64,000 nucleotides of DNA. Source: UMGS363 sp964402055 (lineage in GTDB: Bacteria > Bacillota > Clostridia > Oscillospirales > Ruminococcaceae). Made by a program: the position numbers and the translations under genes. This document shows, piece by piece, positions 61,045-64,000 of this stretch. Positions within the stretch are counted from its first letter, which is position 1; each line of letters opens with the position of its first letter. The DNA is taken from contig CAYOAV010000002.1 in the NCBI GenBank assembly GCA_964402055.1, positions 27,533-91,532 on the forward strand, in the 5' to 3' direction. The notes under the pieces are model-generated. The model had not been told where the DNA came from, did not search any database, and worked only from the letters and a program-made list of their open reading frames with translations.

Positions 61045-62335
61045 AGAAGTTATAAAGAATGCCCGTACAGGTGAGGAATATACTCTTATCAAGCACCCGA
61101 CAGGACTTGACATATATGTCTGGAAAATGGAAAATTTCAGCACAACATATGCTCTTTTCGGCACAAAATACGGTTCAATAAATACAAAATTCAAAACCAA
61201 AAATGATCCTGATTATATAACCGTTCCTAATGGTATCGCACATTATCTTGAACATAAGCTTTTTGAGAACGAGGATTGCGATGTTTTCAGCCTTTACGCA
61301 AAAACAGGAGCTTATGCGAATGCGTATACTTCATTTGACAGGACTTGTTATCTTTTTTCTGTTACCAATAACGTGTATGAATCTCTTGAAATATTGCTTG
61401 ATTTTGTACAGAAGCCATATTTTACAGAGGAAACAGTCCGCAAGGAGCAGGGAATCATCGGACAGGAGATCCGTATGTACGATGATAACGCAGGCTGGCG
61501 TGTTTTCTTTAATATGCTTCAGGGAATGTATCATAACCATCCAGTAAAAATCGATATTGCAGGTACGGTTGAAAGCATTGCACAGATAAATGCGGACTTG
61601 CTTTATAAATGTTATTATACATTCTATAACCTTAATAATATGGTTCTTTCAATCGCAGGTAATGTTGATGTTGATAAGGTGCTTGAGGTTTGCGATAAAC
61701 ATTTGAAGCAGAACGAAAATATTCAGCTTGAAACTGCTTTTGAGTATGAGCCTGATACAGTATGTGAAAAAGAAGTAACGCAGAAGCTTGAAATTGCAAT
61801 GCCAATGTTTAATATCGGATTTAAAGCAAAGCCTGAAAGCGGAATTGCTGGATTAAAGGCTGAAATCGAAACCAATTTTGTGCTTTCTCTTATGTCAAAT
61901 GAAAGCTCTGAGTTTTATAAAAAGCTTTATAATGACGGAATTATAAATTCAACCTTTTATAGTGAGGTATTTATGGGCGATGGCTATTTCTGCTCCCTTT
62001 TTGGAGGAGAGGCGAGAGAACCCAGACTTATCCGTGATAAGATAGTTGAAGAAATCGAACGCTGTAAGCGTGATGGCCTTGACGAAAAGCGTTTTGCGGC
62101 TATAAAAAAAGCATATTATGGTTCGCTTATTAAAAGTCTTGACGATCCTGAAAGCCTTGCTACAATTATGCTCAATTACGGTATGGAGGGGCTTTCTGCA
62201 TTTGATAAGATCGACGCTGTTGCAAATTGTACCTTTGAAGATGTTACCGAGCGTCTTATGAAGCAGTTTAATACCGAAAATGTTACTCTTTCAATAATTG
62301 AACCTGTTAATCCCAAGGGGGCAGAAAATGACTAA
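61037..62335 (+). CDS. M16 family zinc peptidase (YmfH-like)
   Basis: A 432-residue active M16 peptidase. It has the inverted zinc motif in NGIAHYLEHKLFENE, with the further glutamate in VRKEQGIIGQEIRMYDD. The start overlaps the partner gene by 8 bases (AAGGAG upstream). The B. subtilis pair YmfF/YmfH and the AlbF/PqqL-like families process peptides; the substrate here is not known. It overlaps lgt by 8 bases. Confidence 0.92.
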   Translation: MNKEVIKNARTGEEYTLIKHPTGLDIYVWKMENFSTTYALFGTKYGSINTKFKTKNDPDYITVPNGIAHYLEHKLFENEDCDVFSLYAKTGAYANAYTSFDRTCYLFSVTNNVYESLEILLDFVQKPYFTEETVRKEQGIIGQEIRMYDDNAGWRVFFNMLQGMYHNHPVKIDIAGTVESIAQINADLLYKCYYTFYNLNNMVLSIAGNVDVDKVLEVCDKHLKQNENIQLETAFEYEPDTVCEKEVTQKLEIAMPMFNIGFKAKPESGIAGLKAEIETNFVLSLMSNESSEFYKKLYNDGIINSTFYSEVFMGDGYFCSLFGGEAREPRLIRDKIVEEIERCKRDGLDEKRFAAIKKAYYGSLIKSLDDPESLATIMLNYGMEGLSAFDKIDAVANCTFEDVTERLMKQFNTENVTLSIIEPVNPKGAEND

Positions 62336-63362
62336 AGCAGAATGGAATACGATTTCCTTTCCGAAGATAGGCTTGGAGTTCCCCGTTTATGATACTGCGT
62401 TTACTGTTTTTGGTTTTGAAATAAAATGGTATGGTATTATGATAGGAATAGGAATGCTCCTTGCAATTATTTACTGCTTCAGACGTATGAAAGCAGTGGG
62501 CATTGATTCGGATAGGGCAACTGATGCGATTTTCGGAGGATTTATAGGTGCGATTATAGGAGCAAGGCTTTATTATGTGTTTATGATGTGGGATAGCTAC
62601 AAGGGTGATATTAAAGCTATTATTTCTATCCGTGATGGCGGTCTTGCTATATACGGAGGAATTATCGGAGCATTGATTGTCGGTCTTGTTGTTGCAAAAA
62701 TACGCAAAGTAAAGATTTTTCCGTTGCTTGATTTGACGGGAATGGGTTTTCTCATAGGTCAGGCGTTCGGACGTTGGGGAAATTTCTTTAACCATGAATG
62801 CTTTGGCAGAAATACAGAGCTTCCATGGGGAATGACAAGTCCGAAAATAGCCGCTTCTCTTGCAAATAATGCCGACAGCATTTCGGAGCTTACAGGAGTG
62901 ACTGTTGATCCAAGCCTTCCTGTTCATCCGTGTTTTTTCTATGAATCGCTATGGTGTCTTATCGGTTTTATAATACTTCATTTATATTTTAAGCATAGAA
63001 AATTTGACGGTGAGCTTTTTGCAATGTATATCTGTTGGTATGGTGCAGGCAGATTTTTCATTGAGGGACTTCGTACAGACAGCCTTATGGTCGGTCATCT
63101 GAGAATATCGCAGCTTGTTGCGGCTGTCAGCGTTATAGCGGCAATTGCTGTGATAATCGCAGTTCGTACAAAAATAAAGGCTGACGGTGAGTATATCCTC
63201 TATAAGGATACAGAGGAATCCAAAGAGATCCTTGCGGCGGCTGAACGTAAAATTGAGGAATACGAGCAGAAAAAGCTTGCACGAAAAAATGCAGCTCTAA
63301 AAAAAGAAGAAAAAATAATCGAAGATGAAACGGAGGAGAACGAAAATGGCACAGATAATTGA
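62328..63362 (+). CDS. lgt: Prolipoprotein diacylglyceryl transferase with a long charged tail
   Basis: A 344-residue membrane enzyme that attaches diacylglycerol to the cysteine of prolipoproteins. It has seven or so membrane segments, the invariant GRWGNFFNHECFG, IYGGIIGAL and FFIEGLRTDSL. About 65 residues of Lys/Glu-rich, probably coiled-coil sequence extend past the last membrane segment; most Lgt proteins stop near 260-290. GGGGGC precedes ATG 62328. It overlaps folD by 17 bases. Confidence 0.95.
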   Translation: MTKAEWNTISFPKIGLEFPVYDTAFTVFGFEIKWYGIMIGIGMLLAIIYCFRRMKAVGIDSDRATDAIFGGFIGAIIGARLYYVFMMWDSYKGDIKAIISIRDGGLAIYGGIIGALIVGLVVAKIRKVKIFPLLDLTGMGFLIGQAFGRWGNFFNHECFGRNTELPWGMTSPKIAASLANNADSISELTGVTVDPSLPVHPCFFYESLWCLIGFIILHLYFKHRKFDGELFAMYICWYGAGRFFIEGLRTDSLMVGHLRISQLVAAVSVIAAIAVIIAVRTKIKADGEYILYKDTEESKEILAAAERKIEEYEQKKLARKNAALKKEEKIIEDETEENENGTDN

Positions 63363-64000
63363 CGGAAAGGCAATTTCCACAGCAGTCAAGGAACAGGTTA
63401 AGCAGGAAACGCAGGTTCTCAAGGAAAAGGGAATATCCGTTGGACTGGCAGTCGTTATAGTTGGAGATGATCCTGCTTCAAGAGTTTATGTTAATAATAA
63501 AAAGAAAGCCTGCGAAGTTGTCGGATTTGAGTCATTTGAATATGCACTTCCAGAGGAAACTACTCAGGAAGAACTTATTGATTTAGTTAAAAAGCTTAAC
63601 AATGATGAAAAAGTAAATGGCATTCTGGTACAGCTTCCTTTGCCTAAGCATATAAATGAAACTGCTGTTATAAATACTATCGTTCCCGAGAAAGATGTTG
63701 ACGCTTTTCACCCTGAAAATGTCGGCCATATTATGATAGGCGATTATAAATTCCTGCCCTGTACACCTGCCGGGGTAATAGAAATGCTTGACCAGAGTGG
63801 AATTGAAATAGATGGCAAGAATTGTGTTGTTATCGGCAGAAGTAATATCGTCGGAAAGCCTATGTCAATGCTTCTTCTTAAGAGAAACGGAACTGTTACG
63901 ATTTGTCATTCAAAAACAAAAAATCTTGCCGAAATATGCCGAAACGCTGATATTCTTGTTGCGGCAGTCGGAAAAGCTAATTTTGTAACTGCGGATATGA
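63346..64000 (+). CDS. folD: Methylenetetrahydrofolate dehydrogenase/cyclohydrolase (partial, runs off the end)
   Basis: The first 218 codons of FolD, which interconverts methylene- and 10-formyl-tetrahydrofolate using NADP. Visible are ASRVYVNNKKKACEVVG with the catalytic lysine, GILVQLPLPKHI, DVDAFHPENVG, PCTPAGVIEML, and the NADP site VVIGRSNIVGKPMSMLLL. GGAGGAG lies 6 bases before ATG 63346. It overlaps the end of lgt. The window cuts off about the last quarter. Confidence 0.95.
   Translation, partial: MAQIIDGKAISTAVKEQVKQETQVLKEKGISVGLAVVIVGDDPASRVYVNNKKKACEVVGFESFEYALPEETTQEELIDLVKKLNNDEKVNGILVQLPLPKHINETAVINTIVPEKDVDAFHPENVGHIMIGDYKFLPCTPAGVIEMLDQSGIEIDGKNCVVIGRSNIVGKPMSMLLLKRNGTVTICHSKTKNLAEICRNADILVAAVGKANFVTADM

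Overview
This 64 kb window comes from the chromosome of a low-GC, spore-forming Gram-positive bacterium of the Clostridia. It is most like a gut Ruminococcus or another member of the Oscillospiraceae, judged from gene content and gene order rather than from any database search. Pointers are spoVM and a GerW/YtfJ sporulation gene, a single-chain glycyl-tRNA synthetase, the Firmicutes gene orders scpA-scpB-DUF2953-ytfJ-dac-rluB and yicC-remA-gmk-rpoZ-priA-def-fmt-rsmB-rlmN-prpC-prkC-rsgA-thiN-spoVM, and an L-fucose utilisation operon. Promoters are of the ordinary vegetative type (TTGACA-like, 17 bp, TATAAT). Almost everything is housekeeping. No phage, insertion sequence, CRISPR array, tRNA or rRNA gene was seen.

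Layout. 1-6.7 kb (+): HIT protein, ComEC-like channel, DNA polymerase III delta, RNase M5-like TOPRIM protein, and an MBOAT/DHHW acyltransferase pair. 6.8-7.1 kb: a non-coding stretch full of hairpins. 7.1-11.2 kb (+): rpe, three Rnf-like membrane subunits (D, E, A) and a membrane-anchored glycosidase-like protein. 11.3-16.1 kb (+): a TetM-like GTPase fused to a NYN nuclease domain, a dTDP-glucose dehydratase, an MnmM-like methyltransferase and an XRE regulator. 16.2-35.7 kb (-): glyS; secDF; an epimerase/radical SAM/nadC group; a sirtuin/folA/thyA group; a PcrA-type helicase; the fucose operon fucA-fucO-fucU-fucK-fucI; and an AI-2E family transporter with nadA. nadA is cut by a 100-N scaffold gap that is almost certainly false. 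35.9-41.1 kb (+): site-2 protease and the scpAB-dac-rluB operon. 41.2-44.5 kb (+): a biotin-dependent carboxyltransferase trio. 44.5-44.9 kb: a strongly structured non-coding leader. 44.9-58.6 kb (+): the long yicC to spoVM operon, with a zinc metallopeptidase broken by two in-frame stop codons. 58.6-59.6 kb (-): a Xer-like recombinase. 59.8-64 kb (+): an M16 peptidase-like pair, lgt, and folD running off the end.

How the genes work together. The fuc operon converts L-fucose to dihydroxyacetone phosphate and lactaldehyde, and on to propanediol. nadA and nadC supply de novo NAD, while the sirtuin consumes it. thyA, folA and folD form the thymidylate/folate cycle. def and fmt handle formyl-methionine, and prpC/prkC are a PASTA-kinase/phosphatase switch.

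The most unusual items are: (1) the Rnf-like D-E-A trio, which has lost three of the four cysteines expected to hold the intramembrane [2Fe-2S] cluster and has no RnfB, C or G beside it; (2) the translational GTPase-NYN nuclease fusion; (3) the structured leader before yicC; (4) the metallopeptidase with two nonsense codons; and (5) the carboxyltransferase trio with an atypical carboxyltransferase subunit and no membrane decarboxylase. No computation or database search was run. Family assignments rest on motifs and remembered homologues.
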